From assembly GCF_003254395.2 (NCBI RefSeq), contig NC_037645.1, positions 9,175,229 through 9,239,228 on the forward strand: DNA of 64,000 nt. Direction: 5' to 3'. The position numbers were made by a program, and so were the translations under genes. This document shows positions 27,110-40,699 of the stretch, in pieces. The notes under the pieces were generated by a model. It saw only the letters and a list, made by a program, of their open reading frames with translations. It ran no database searches and had not been told where the DNA came from. The stretch comes from Apis mellifera (Eukaryota; Arthropoda; Insecta; Hymenoptera; Apidae). Each line of letters opens with the position of its first letter. The first letter of the stretch is position 1.

Positions 27110-27560
27110 GCCCGATGAATAGCAATTCGCCGGATACCAGGTCTCACGCGCACGATGAATAATATATGCGTTGTATTGGCCGAAAAGGCGGCAGCCACCG
27201 CGTTGCTGACTCGGCGCAGCGAGCTATAATTTTCAAAAGAAGAAAATTCGACTCGGTTTGGCACGTGTTTCGCAATTCGCGGATGGCTTGAGCACAATTG
27301 TCCCTACGTGATTCAACTGTTGTGCAATAATTTCCGGGATAGTAACCGTCACAACTATGGCAACTTGTTACACTAATGGGCAACGGGCCGAAGACCCGTA
27401 TGTGCGGTCTCATTACCACTTTGTGATCGTCGAATCAGGAGGTCAGTTTCGCCCGTTCCATTAAACCGCCTATTTAATTGTCTTCGTTCCCCGCTCTATC
27501 CCCACCCATTTGTCTTCACGGAAGAAAAACGTTTAAGCGCGCCACGAAACGGCGGCGGTC
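27110..27560. promoter_or_regulatory. CpG-rich intronic island (candidate regulatory)
   Basis: This contains ggcggcagccaccgcgttgc, a Maf-like tgctgactcggc (about 27203-27214) and an E-box cacgtg (about 27261). The frames here do not join to the receptor. The function is not known; composition and motif content alone suggest cis-regulatory DNA. Confidence 0.25.
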
Positions 27561-27639
27561 GGTAAGTGAATCAAATTGATTGTCGGCTATCGCAAGCGTA
27601 AATAATCTAAAACTATCGTAATCATGGACGAATCCTTGA

Positions 27640-28460
27640 TGGTGTAGTTTTAGGTGTAACGTAGGATTTAACGAGGAAGAATATTGTTAATATAGATATT
27701 ATTATAGATTTTAATGATTGTAAAAGGAAAATCTGAAGAAAATAATTTTATAGGTTAGACATCGTAGAAAACTTTTTAGTAGAATTTGGTATAAATAAGA
27801 TTTACAGATTTACACAAAAAGATATTTCAAGTGGATTTTAATTTTTATATATGTATATGAGAAGCTGAAGGGAACAATTTCATGGGTTAATATTGGAAAG
27901 AATTTTTCGGAAATCTAAAATAGGAAAAATCTAAACAATTTTATAGGTTAGGTTTACAGAAGAAAAAATATTTCAAGTAAATTCTAATTTCTATATATAA
28001 AAAGCTGAAACGATTTTATGGATTAATATTATAAAGAAATTTTATAGAGATATTTTTTTAGATATCATAAAAAAGCTTTTAATTTTGTACATTTTAGTAC
28101 AATAAGTATAAATAAATATAATGTAGTATAATGTAGTATAAATAAATTATATAAAAAAATGAAAAGAACATTTCATGAGTTAATATTGCAAAGAATTTTT
28201 CGGAAACTTAAACAACGAAAACACGAAAAATCTAAAGTAAACAATTTTATAAGTTATAGGTTAGATATCGTAGAAAAGTTTTTGGTTTCTGTAATGCAAT
28301 TTGGCATAAATTTACAGGAAATCTAAAGAACGAAAACACGAAAAATCTAAAGAAAACAATTTTATAGGTTAGATTTAGATGGGAAAATATTCCAAATAGA
28401 TTCTAATTTCTATATACAAAAACTGAATAATTTTATGGATTATTATAAACAAATTTTCGA
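27640..28460. repeat. Irregular AT-rich repeat cluster
   Basis: Phrases such as attttataggttaga, atcgtagaaaa(g/c)ttttt, cacgaaaaatctaaag and aagaatttttcggaaa recur four or more times in changing order between 27700 and 28400. Confidence 0.7.
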
Positions 28461-28619
28461 ATCTTATATAATTAATTCATATATATATATCTAAACCAGG
28501 ATAATAACAAAGAAAAAGACAAGACAAAGAAATCGACGGATCGTAGATCAGGCGGATAAAAGAAGATAAAAGAAAAACACAAACAAACGTTCAGAATCCG
28601 ATATCCAGTGTTCGAATTG

Positions 28620-29150
28620 AATAGGCGAATTATCATTAATTATCGCGTAACAAACATGACCCCCGATTTAGATTATAATACGGTACATCGAAACTGGCGG
28701 TTTCGAACATTCGAACGATTATAAATTCACAGCTTTGGACCGGGCTTTGGCTCGCGTTAAGCCGAGAGTCGTCCCAGATCAGAGGGCGCCACTCCCTGAA
28801 AAGACGACGCACCATTGGAAGATATCGCTCCGACCTATTAACGCAATTTAAACGCATTAGTATGTATGCCGCTCTCAAATGAAATAAATGGTTCTTGCTC
28901 GGTCCCTTTACGATCTTCTTGTTGTTGAATTCATCCTTTCGACCGAAAGGAACCGGTAAAGGGTTAATCCATCCAACATGGCGATATAACGACTTCCCCT
29001 TCTCCCCCTCCCTTCTCCTTGCCGTGGAGACGAACATATCACGATATCCTTGTTAAACGCGGACAGTAACGCGTCACAACCGGTTTAATAATTCCAACGA
29101 CGAAGCGACCGGAAAATCCCAGCCAAGTTCAGCGTCAAAGAAACTCATTA
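28620..29150. other. GC-richer unique intronic stretch
   Basis: A CpG-richer region with a 133-codon minus-strand frame (28636-29037) that has no recognisable domain and no splice logic with the receptor. It ends at the long CT tract. It could be regulatory or a lineage-specific transcript; I cannot support a gene. Confidence 0.25.
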
Positions 29151-29183
29151 AAACTGTTACCATGCCGACTAAATTACATTCCT

Positions 29184-29352
<169 letters not shown>

Positions 29353-30470
29353 GCTCTCGAAAATCTTGAGGGAGGGGGGAGAGAGTGCTTACGAACCGTC
29401 GTTAAATAATCTGAAAGACTTGGACTGAAAGATGCAACGGTACGTGAAAGTAATACACTAGTTGCAATAAGTTGGGAAAGTTTGATTATTCCCAGAGCTG
29501 GGAAATATGAAGATAACAAGTATGCGAGTATGGGAAGAGGATTCAAGTACAACCATGATGATGTTAATTCGAAATATTTTCCCGTTCTTTCTTTACTTTA
29601 CGCGTTGTTTCTCTAATTAAATTGTTTTTAACTCGTTTTCTTCATCTTTATTTAATGATATAATCTATATTTTTCATATCATGTTATTATGCTCGTCTCT
29701 TTTACCTTTTCATTTTTGATAATTCCTGTCCGAACTTTGGCTTTGATCGTTTCATTCCTTGTTGCATTTGATTTTCTACCGAGTTAACTTTCTTTTGTTC
29801 GAGTTGCTTTTTGTAAATAGATGAGTTCGGTTTAAGGTTAAGGTCAATCAGGCTCGACTTAGCGTTGAGTTTATATAATTCGATATCACTTTTCATTCCT
29901 ATCTCATTTATTAAATATATTTTTTTTTATTCTATATTCTTTATTTTCAATCAAATCGAACCCTAATAATTTCCCTAATATTTTCATTAAACAATATTTT
30001 TTGACACGAAACAACACTGATTTATACACCGATATATGTATCCACTTCATTTATATGCAGATAGTTTTATAATACTCTTTTTCATATCTTGTTGTAGAAG
30101 AGAAATATCCGAAAAAAAAAAAAAGAGTCCCTTTACGTCACAGAAACTTGATTGTCATGAATATATCACATCCAGGGCTTTCAACTCCGACAAAACAGAG
30201 GAAACCAATTATTTTTCAAGCGCGTGAATGCTTGTGATATCGGTGGTATTCCCTGGATAGCTTTTATGCATCCTCTGAATCTTCAGAAGAAATATAAACG
30301 GACTTAGGTCGGAGAAATTGAATTGAACGAGTACGATAAAGGTCCACCGCGACAGATCTATCTTCGTGAAAACTGTTTATTGTGACGTGGAATAGCTCTA
30401 TGTGAAATACCGTTTCTTACAGAGTGATTACTTGAATTGTCGATGCAGAGAATAGCTTTCTCGAAATTAT

Positions 30471-31534
30471 ACGAATTTTAAAATTACAATTTATCTTCTT
30501 CTTTATTATCTCGTTAATAACAATTCGTTACAATTTAATAATAATAATAATAAAGATTGAATTATATCTTTTCATTTACAGTTTGATGAAGTTCTTATGC
30601 AATACGCACAATTTTTCAATTTCGATTATAAATTTATTCTCATTATACTCGATAGAATCAAATAATAAATAAATATTCGTTACAGAATCGAATATCGTTG
30701 AATTTCGTTAAATTACGAGAGTAATTTTCACGATAATGAAACAACGAGTCGTTTCACGCGATCACGAACGGTTCAATTCGACAAGTTTGATCTCGTGGGG
30801 ATTTCTCGAGTCGTTATTCGTCGGCTTCGAAATTTTATTGGTCTTCCAAAAACGTGACGCGTCTTTAACGTCGAAATTGTCGGAACGAAATTTTAAAAAA
30901 CACTTTTCACACTGGCACACTATTCATACACTTTCTTCTTCATAGACTTGACGTAACTTTTTTCTCGCCTGAACAGCATTTTTACCTTTTCCATAATAAA
31001 AAAGTAAAATACACCGAAAATGCACTTTTCTTCTCGCATCTTTGTCATCACGCGCGAAAAACACATAGAATCGAACGAATTTTTCTTACAAATAAACCGT
31101 GAAATGCTAAAATATATAATGGCAGCACTGTTTAGAATGAAGTTGGCTGGATAAACGTTCGACTAGCAGCACTGGTATGAAGAAACAGATTACTTTCCGA
31201 ACAACGAATAACTTGTGGTCCAAATTCAAAACACAAATAATCATAGATCAGAATGACGTGGAATATGAGTTTGATCAAGAGTTAGAATTTTTGAAATTGA
31301 GAACTAATTTTCATTTTAGGATTGAACATTCAGATATTAATTCACAATTGATTTCTCAAGTTCAATTTAACAATAACAAAAGGTCGGAGAAATCCACGTA
31401 TGATAAATCTCTAAATTTAAAGTTTAAGCTGTTCGAACGATCGATTCTTATCGAATACTTAAAACTCGGTCTTCTAATTTCCAGTTTGCAATTGATACCT
31501 TCGACCTCGATTCACCGAGCATCAAAGACACGCC
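30471..31534 (-). mobile_element. Mariner-bearing dispersed repeat, copy 2
   Basis: Colinear with 23080-24108 in the same orientation, about 7.4 kb to the right. The transposase-like part lies at about 31022-30735 on the minus strand and is also broken. A plus-strand frame at 31177-31560 reads 127 codons; about 55 of these (NDVEYEFDQELEFLKLRTNF and following) are matched in frame in copy 1. Small insertions (for example ttcatacactttcttc near 30930) distinguish the copies. Either two related deleted elements or one segmental duplication would explain the pair. Confidence 0.75.
30735..31022 (-). pseudogene. Mariner transposase N-terminal fragment, second copy (broken)
   Basis: The same segment as the fragment in copy 1, recognisable through nucleotide alignment across gaacagcatttttaccttttc and cgacgaataacgactcgaga (minus strand). 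Frameshifts and a 16-20 bp insertion near 30930 disable it. Confidence 0.65.
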
Positions 31535-31699
31535 GTATACGTCCTCGAGAAGCTTACTGAAATATTTAGTTGTATTCGAATTCCCACTTTTTAGTTTCCA
31601 ACTTTACACTTGGCCTCTTTAAACTTCAACGACTCAAACGCGAAAGACTACCCATCCGTCCGTCTGTCCATATATTCCACTCTTGCGATTCATTATTAT

Positions 31700-32160
31700 T
31701 TCAACTTTTATACTTATAGAATGACAATGGAATCTTCTTTCGCAACAGATTCGACGAATGAGGCTGACCAACGAGCCTCGCCAACCTAACCTCTCTCAAT
31801 AAACAAACGGAACAGCGCAAATTCTTGTCACCGGAAAAATCGTTCGTTTCCCGGTAGCCGTTGTATGCAAAGGGCGACCGTGACCAAGTTGATTTATCGC
31901 CTCGAAAACGCAACGAAAACGCAATCAAGGTGACGACGATATAGGAAGTTTGCACGAACGATTCTCGCGCGCGGGTGAATCGGTTACACTGGGATCCAAT
32001 ATGGAGGATCGATTGCGGAGAAGGGAAAGGGTCGCGCGATTCAGGCGGAAGAGCGGAAACTCGGCGAGACACAACAACCGCTGCGAAATAAACGAGATAC
32101 CGAATTAAAGCAACGTGTAACGGGACCTGCTTATGCATCCATTACGTCGTGGGTTATATG
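31700..32160. promoter_or_regulatory. CpG-rich intronic island (candidate regulatory)
   Basis: CpG-dense sequence (gaacgattctcgcgcgcggg, ggtcgcgcgattcaggcgga) in an otherwise AT-rich intron. No exon is recognised. Confidence 0.25.
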
Positions 32161-32819
32161 TTATATAGAGAGACGAATGGATCGAAGCGTGATTCGTGAG
32201 TGGTTAGAATTGTAAAAGGAAAGGATCTCGAGTCTTTTTTTCGTAATTATTAAAAAGTTAGTGGAAATTTTGATAAAATTAATTTCGTTGAATTGTGTAT
32301 CGAAAGGGACAGACGTTTTTCTGTTTGGAAAAAATTAATTTTAATTCTTATCGAGAATTTTATTTATTACAAATTGAAATTACAAATAAATTTGTTTTTT
32401 AAGTATTTTATTGAAAAAAAGGATTATAAATATCATTTAATCTATTACAAAAGAACTCAAAAATCTTTCCAATGTTCTTTCCAATTAATTATTAAAAATA
32501 TTGAAATTTTGACAAAATTAATTATGTACAATTCTACTTATCGAAAGGAATAGATTTCTCTTCGTTAATTTCCAAAAATTAATTTTAATCCTTATTCGAT
32601 AATCGATCGGTGTGATTCACGAGTCAAATAAACCTTTTTAATAATTTAATCTAAAGAAAAGAAAGATAGCTACGTAAATAAAATATCGTCTATCATCCGC
32701 CACGGAGAATAGGATACGCATAGTGAATTTTCAATTTTCTTCGGAGATTGAAAATGTTAAACGGAAAAGAAAAAGAAATTCCTGCTTTTTCGATGGATTT
32801 TTACACGCACGGGATCTTC

Positions 32820-33070
32820 TGGTTTCTCGGTTGTCAGCCACCTATCTTAGAGATAACCTGTACACGAGCGGGATGCATGGCTTCCGGCCAACTTTTGCGC
32901 GTGCCTGTTTATTCCATTCACGCCCCGCGCCTGACAGCCATGCAACCGTACGTGCATCCACGATTTCCAGCAACCGGCTCGCACCTTTATACGTTCCCTC
33001 GCGATTTATTCCTCGTATGCTTGGTGGAAACGATATTTTCTTGAATTTTCTTCCCTCCTCCCCGGAAAAA
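32820..33070. other. GC-richer unique intronic stretch
   Basis: Frames on both strands are open by chance. Cysteine, proline and arginine content is high, but there is no known motif and no suitable splice context for the receptor. Confidence 0.2.
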
Positions 33071-33407
33071 TTGACCCACATTTGCACCACACTCAATACG
33101 ACAAGAATGATAAATCTTTTTTTGGAACCTCTGTCGAGAAACTTGTCTACATACTTGGATTTTGAAAGTAGGGTTCGAGAAGGATTTGTGAACGTTCGTA
33201 AAGAGGAAGAGAAGGATTTATTTATTTATTTTGCGATCAAAGTGTGTTACAATTTACATCGAGACACGATATTTTATATCGAATTGGTTTGAATCGTTAT
33301 TATATTCGTTGTTTCTATCATATTCGTGTATTCGTAATTTCATCCGATATTTAAAATCCGTAAATTTGTTTTATCAACAATTTTTGAAATTTTTATATAA
33401 AAATATC

Positions 33408-33410
<3 letters not shown>

Positions 33411-33440
<30 letters not shown>
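33411..33440. repeat. (TA)n microsatellite
   Basis: About 15 AT units. Confidence 0.9.
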
Positions 33441-33442
<2 letters not shown>

Positions 33443-35467
33443 TATTATATTTAATGCTTCTAAAATTTTAAAAATTTTCAACGAATTTCTATTTTTTTCC
33501 GACGAAAAGCAAGAAATTATTATAATTTTTCATTTTTCATTTATTTAAATTCGAAATTGTTACTGTCACAAAATCTATCAAAAATCTTTTTCATTTCAAA
33601 AAAAATACAAAAAATTAAAAAATAACATTTATAGAAAAAACTTCTGCTTTTATTATACACGATATAAATTATTGATAAAATAGAGAGAAAGAGAGTTTTA
33701 ATTAAATAATTCATAATTATATAAAAACAGTACAAGAAAATATTAAATTAAATCTTCTTTAAACTTCAAGTTAATTCCTTATCATTCAAGAATAATTTAC
33801 GCGTCACGTATATCAATTAATTATCGATTAAAAAAAAAAAAAAAAAGAGGAACATATCAGTTCATAGGAGAATACCTCGATAATTGGTTAATCAAGTGGA
33901 ATATCCCTGTTATTAGTCAGACAAATGGAATACACCGATAATTGAATAGATTTACTTCTGTTTAATCTGCCGAAATATGTATGTTCTATTTACAATAATG
34001 TTAATTATCTAATCGTGTTTGAAAACGTCTGCTTTTTAAATATTTATGATCCAATGAAAAGAGAAATGTTTATATTGATTAATCTCTGGTCGTATAAACG
34101 AGACATTATTGTCCTATAAAAATTAATAAATAATATAATAATATAATATAATCAAATTTTTATAATTAAATGTTAAAATAAAATATTAAAAAATTGTATA
34201 CATACAAAATTATTTCTATGTAAATTATATAATTATATTTAAAATAATAATCATGAGATCAAAGAAATTTTGATAATTATTTATATTTATCGAGTAATTT
34301 TTTAAAATTAATTTCAAAAATTTGTTGTTCTCCTCTGAATTTATAATATTTTCGCCTCTCTGATCGATTTTTGATATTTCTGAAACAAACTTAAAATTAA
34401 AATCTTACATTCATTTTTCGAGAAAAGTTATAATATTTTATGATATGTGTGTTACTTTCTCCGAATATTTTATCTTTCAGAATTTCAGTTTTAAAAAGAT
34501 AAAAAAAAAAAAAAACGTATTCAGATTTCAAATTTACCATTTTTCATATTTCATAGAAATTTCCTGCAAACTTATTAATGTAGAATTTGTTACATTTATC
34601 CCTTCTTGGCCACGATCTTTAATTTTTAAAACGAATTTAAAATTAGAAATTCATAATTAACAGAATATCTCATATTACTTCCTACGAGTAAAAATTTACA
34701 CTGTTTCAAAAATTACTTTTTCTCCTTTTCCTCCCCCGCAACGATCTCTCTTCCCAATTTTTCGCAAAATTGAAAAATTCGAAATCTTAAAAAAAAAAAA
34801 AAAAAGAAGAAAGATGTGAAAGAACAAAATCGTTCTCTAAATCTTGGATTCTTTCCTGTCTCTGCAATGCAAGTAAAATCGTGGCCTCGTTCGTACGTGG
34901 CGCTGCACGGATGAACGAGTACATGTATCAAGAAAGACTAGAATTCTGCAACTTGTTGCATTTCGCGTACCGGTGTGAAACGGCGTTGCAGATTCGATGG
35001 ATGCGCAACATCATCTCGAAAACGTTATTTCGATTAATAAACCTTTGTACAACGATATTTCGACGCGATTATACCACGTCGCCGAACGATAATCGGATAT
35101 ATCAGCGAGATCGATTTATCGGTCGATGGTAATTAGTCACGATTTCACTTCGTTTCGATGATCGTATCGACGATCGGTAAAAATCTTTTTTTTTTTCTTT
35201 TCAATAATTTGTATTTCGCTCATTTTTGAAATATCAATAATTTAAACAAGAAATAACTCAACGAATCATAACTCAATTGTTTATATTCATTTTGTAACTG
35301 CCGTTGATTATTAATTTTATTTGCATTCCTAATTATCGATTTGCGCCAAAAGTAATTAAATTTCCCTTTTCGTGTAAATATGACAGCCTGCGCGCAATAC
35401 AATACTATGTCAATTTGATGCGCACTGTAATTATTTAAAACCGGTAAACAGAATAACGAGAACGAAC

Positions 35468-35469
<2 letters not shown>

Positions 35470-35510
<41 letters not shown>
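35470..35510. repeat. (GA)n microsatellite
   Basis: About 20 perfect GA units; a shorter (GA)n tract follows at about 36001-36031. Confidence 0.95.
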
Positions 35511-35512
<2 letters not shown>

Positions 35513-37029
35513 GATATTGAAATAATTCAACGGATGTCATTTCTACATGTCGTTTCTTCGTCGATATTATCACCCAACTTAATATTCCGTGAAATTAAAA
35601 CGTCTTTATCAAACGAAAGCGTATTTTTTATATACATATATCCATTGTAATTGAAAATCGGAGATTTCGAGGTGAAAGAGCAGCACGTTTTAATATTATT
35701 CGAGGGAAAAAATTAAAAAGAAAAAAAAAAAATATATATCTTCAACGAGGAAAGAATTTTTCTATAAAATCGAGGTTGGTCATCGTCCGGAGTCTTTCGA
35801 GCGCGAGGAAAAGTTTCGACGGCCAGTTTTCCACGGGAGATTACGGGGGAATCCATCCAGACTTGAAAGACTCGAAGGAAGAGGAGGTAGGGGACGAAAA
35901 TATAAATGGCGGAGTTGGCGGAAATCAGTCGCGGAATCACGGAATCAGGAGAGTTTCGAAAGGGAATTTCTTCTTCGTCGATTGAAAGAAGAATAATTCC
36001 AGAGAGAAAAAGAGAGAGAGAGAGAGAGAGAAGATTGGTTCAGAAGCGAAGTAAGAAATTGAAAAGAGGAGAATATTTCTTTTTTTTTCTCGAATCGTTG
36101 AAGAGAAAATATGTTATTTCGTGAAGTAAGGAACGGTGGTATTTGTAACCGGATATTTTCTGTCTGTCTCTGTTTCTTTCTTTCTCTCTCCCGACAAATT
36201 ATTTTTCGAGAGAGTAATTTACGACCCAGAAAAAGTGGAAAAAGTATCACGTGAGTAGATACAAGTCGACTGTAACGAACTTGAAATTTCATCTTTTTTA
36301 AAGAAAAAACGTCGACAAAGGTTGAATGCAGTACGATAGAAGACAATGCATATTGTTGCACAGAAATAGGAAAGATTGATTCGTCGTAAAATATATTATT
36401 CTTATTGTGCGCGATTATCTATTATTTTTAACGCGAAACGATTAATTGTATTCTTCGTTTATTAAGAATTAAATGTGTGATATGAAAAGTTGTTAATAAT
36501 TAGATGAACTAATTAATCAATTATTTAACATTATATTATAATCATTTTACAATTTCCTTTGAAATTATTTCAATTTTGTTTTCAATATTTTTTCTTTTTT
36601 TTTTTTTTTTTTTCTATGTTTCAATTAACAGGCATTGAAACAAGTTTTAAGTTTCAGTCATTGAAAAATATTCTCTGCGGTTAATGGAATTTATAATATA
36701 AAAAAAAATACGTGAAAATAGTTCTTTTTAAAAACAATTTATACGAGTTTCAATGGATAAAAAAAAATAGACAAGTAAAAATATACAATTGTTAAATTTC
36801 TTAGATTTGAATTACAATGGAAAAAATAATATCAAAAATAAGATTTCATTCTCTCTGAACGAATCGAATATGGAAATATGTTTATTGATTTCTCGAAAAT
36901 GAAAGTTGCATTGAAATATTTTCCATAATGGTGTTCAACAAACAAAGAGAATAATGCACACACAATAATGTAATGTTTACAATAATGTAAAATGAAAATT
37001 TTATCGACACATTTTCTAGATTGCTTTAT

Positions 37030-37700
37030 ATATCATTATAAAATATTAATGTAAAAAGTAATTCTATTGATTCATCTCCAATTAATATTTCATTAGATTA
37101 TCGATATCGAAGGAAACGTTAAATCGAAAGAAAACGAAACGAAATCCAAGCAACGATGAAATAACTATCAGACCGGAGAGGTTAAGTTTACTATTATTAC
37201 GTGAAACTTGTATTATTAAATATTAATATAAAAAGTGATTCTATTGATTTATCTTCAATTGATATTTCATTAGATTAATCGCTCGATATCAAATGAAAGG
37301 TTAAATCGAATGAAAACGAAATCTAAGCAACGATGAAATAACTAATTATCAGACCGGAGAGGTTAAGTTTACTATTATTACATGAAATTTGTATTATTAT
37401 AAAATATTAATATAAAAAGTGATCCTATTGATTTATCTTCAATTGATATTTCATTAGATTATCGATATTAAAGGAGAGGTTAAGTTTACTATTATTATGT
37501 GAAACTTATATTACAAAATATTATTATAAAAAATAATCCTATTGATTTATCTCCAATTGATATTTTGTTAGATTATCGATATCGAAGGAAAGATTAAATC
37601 GAATGAAAACGAAACGAAATCTAAACGATGAAATAACTAATCATCAGATCGGAGAGGTTAAGTTCACTATTATTACGTGAAACTTGTATATTAGTTACTT
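37030..37700. repeat. Minisatellite, about 180-bp unit, 4 copies
   Basis: The sequence ggagaggttaagttt occurs at 37175, 37356, 37473 (internally deleted unit) and 37651. Each copy is preceded by gattatcgatat and followed by actattatta(c/t)(g/a)tgaaa. Confidence 0.9.
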
Positions 37701-38049
37701 GGAGGGTTTCATAATCTGTCGAAATCTTATCAGCACTGACTTGGTAGCGGAAACTTCTAAAACTGGTGGAAACAATTCTGTCTTTGGGCTATTCGCGTAA
37801 TAAATTCCCATAACAACTCGATAGTTGCCAGAAACTGCCTCGAAGCTTAGCTTCCCGCTTGTTTCCGGTTAATTAAAGCGAATTTATCAACCCGTGGCCG
37901 ATGTCGATAGTCTTTTAGATTGGAAGCTAATTCCGTTACCTCCTCTCTCTATCGTCCAACTTGATGGATTAAGGTCATCCTGATTTATCGAGAATTTGTT
38001 TAGAATTCGTTAAAACTTCATTCGTCCAATCCCTGCATTTGCATTTTTA

Positions 38050-39640
38050 ATTTTATAAATTTCTCCCTATATATTTCATTCCTTGATCATTCATTCATGC
38101 TACACCATTCTTTTGCAAATATTTATTTGAATGTCTTATGTGTAATTTCTTCTTCACAAATATAGTCTAAAACATAAAAACATTATACTACTCTCTAACT
38201 ATTCCCTAAAATTTTCTAAAAGATTTTTTAGATCTTTCTTCCACTTTTCTTTGAAAAAAATAATCTCAAAATCAGCAGAGCAAAGATGAAAAAAATCTAG
38301 ATCTATATCTTTTTTAAATATCATCATTTTCTGTTTGCAACTTTTTCATCAAATATCTTACTCTCATTTTTTTCATACAAAACACAATATAATATCAGTC
38401 TTTAACTACTCCTTAAAATTTTCTTAGATTCTCATCTCTTTCTTCTTCATCAAATTTTACTCTTATTTTTTTCATACAAAACACATATTATATCAGCCTT
38501 TAACTACTCTCTAAAATTTTCTTAGATTCTTTACATCTTTCCTTCACTTTCCCCTGAAAAAAAATAATTTCAAAATCAATAGAATAAAAATAAAAAAGCT
38601 AAATTTACTTCAAATATTTTATCTTCCTCATCAAATATCTTACTCTTATTTTTTTTATACAAAATACAATATTATATTAGTCTTTAATTACTCCCTAAAA
38701 TTTTCTTAGATTCTTCTTCCTCATCAAATCTTATTCTCATTTTTTTTATACAAAACACATATTATATCAGTCTTTAACTAAAATTTTCTTAGATTCTTTA
38801 CATCTTTCCTTCGCTTTCTCCTGAAAAAAATAATTTCAAAATCAGTAAAACAAAAATAAAAAAGCTAAATCTACATCTTTTTTGAATATCTCATCTTCCT
38901 CATCAAATATCTTACTCTCACTTTTTTCCATACAAAATACAATATTATATCAGTCTTTAACTACTTCTTAAAATTTTCTCAGATTTTTTACATCTTTCCT
39001 CCATTTTTCTTTGAATAATTTCAAAATCAATAAAGTAAAGATGAAAAAGCTAGATCTACATCTTTTTTAAATGTCTCATCATTTCATCTTCCTCATCAGA
39101 TATCTTACTCTCACTTTTTTCATACAAAACTCATACAAAACATAATATTATATCACTTCCTAACTATTCCCTAAAATTTTCTCAGATTCTTTAGTTCTTT
39201 CTTCCACTTTCCCTGAAAAAAATAATCTCAAAATCAAGAGTAAAGATCCAATTGATCCAATTTATCTTTTTTAATCAAATCAAATATAATTTCCTCAAAT
39301 TCCTTTACAAATATCTTTTTTAATCTTAAATATCTCATCATTTTTTCATATAATTTTGCATTGCAACATTCCTCTTCTCACATATGATGACAAAACACAA
39401 CGTTACAACTACTCCTTTAAAATTTTCTCAGATTCCTTACATCTTTCCTCCTGAAAAAAAGTATAACCTCAAAATCAAGAGTAAATATCCATTTATCCAC
39501 ACCTTTCTCTTGCAAATATAATCTCCCCAAATGTCTTACTTGTCATTTGCTCACTCCCTCAATTCAACTTCAGCCAAATTCTTTCGCACATATGATCCAA
39601 AACACAACGTTACAACCATTTTCCTCTCAGAATTTTCTCA
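38050..39640. repeat. Degenerate minisatellite, unit about 90-230 bp
   Basis: Blocks ttactctcattttttc, atacaaaacacaatattata, tctttaactactc, taaaattttcttagattc and tgaaaaaaataatttcaaaat recur in the same order at least eight times with block losses. Confidence 0.85.
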
Positions 39641-40101
39641 CATTCCTTTACATTTCTTTCCTCCACTTTCCCTGTGAAAAAAAAAAATAAATAAAATCAG
39701 TAAATCAAAAATGAAAAATTTAGAAAGATAATTCGATAGTTCTCTGAAAGTTCTCGGATTATCTTCCAAAAATGCGAATTCGAAACGAGCGAAACGATTA
39801 TCAAGAGTGGAGGGGGGAGAGAGGGCGCGAAGGTGGGCCAACAGAATTCCCCCCTGTTGAAGGGAGGGAAGGAGGAGAAACATCAGCCTGTTATTCATCG
39901 TTTCGAAGCTTTTTCTCCCTTTAATCACGGTGGATGATTGGACAGGACAGGATTCGTTAGCCGAAGAGTTTCCATTATCGGGCAGAAATACAGAATACAG
40001 GCTTCGACCGGTTGAAGTTCAACGTTTTCGGGGCCCCGATTGTTCTCTCTGATCCGCTCGAATCCTACCCATTATCCCCATGGAAGAATCGACCTTGGTT
40101 T

Positions 40102-40108
<7 letters not shown>

Positions 40109-40135
<27 letters not shown>
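40109..40135. repeat. (CT)n microsatellite
   Basis: About 13 CT units. Confidence 0.9.
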
Positions 40136-40699
40136 CCCACTCCTTTCACTAGGATTTTACCTAGTTTCCACATCGACGGTTAGCCGTGTGATTAAAAGCG
40201 TGTGAAAAATATCAACAAATAATAAATCTAAGGGATAAGAAAAATGATCTCGATGTCTTCGGAATTGATCAGTGTGAATATACGCGATAAACTCGATAAA
40301 GTTTGTCTTTTTTTTTTTTTCGTAGATTTGATATCGAGGATAATAATAGGAGGATTTAAGGGTAAAATTGAGGTAGAACGGTTGCTAAACTGAGCGAGAC
40401 GGATAGAATTGGAGATGGACAAATAATTCAAAGGATCAAGCTAAGAAAAGGAAAGGTCGATAGTTTTTATTTTTTTTGATTTATAGAGTTATCTATTCTT
40501 GTGAAATGTTATGAAAGGATGATTGTTTTGATAAGTGTGAGTTTCTTTTAAAAGTAATTTAATTTTTTTGATTAATAAAATTCATTATTATCTTATTTGA
40601 GACACTAAATGTCTACTTTCTAATTTTTTTTTTCTTCTTATAATAATAAATGTCGTATTTGCACAAATATTATGATTTTGAATTAAATAAGTATATCAA

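Noticed and set aside
28636..29037. 133-codon minus ORF
   Set aside because: No domain or homologue that I know, and phases do not suit the receptor; GC-rich DNA gives longer chance ORFs.
32723..33292. 189-codon plus ORF
   Set aside because: Composition-driven; no signal peptide, domain or codon pattern that would support a gene.
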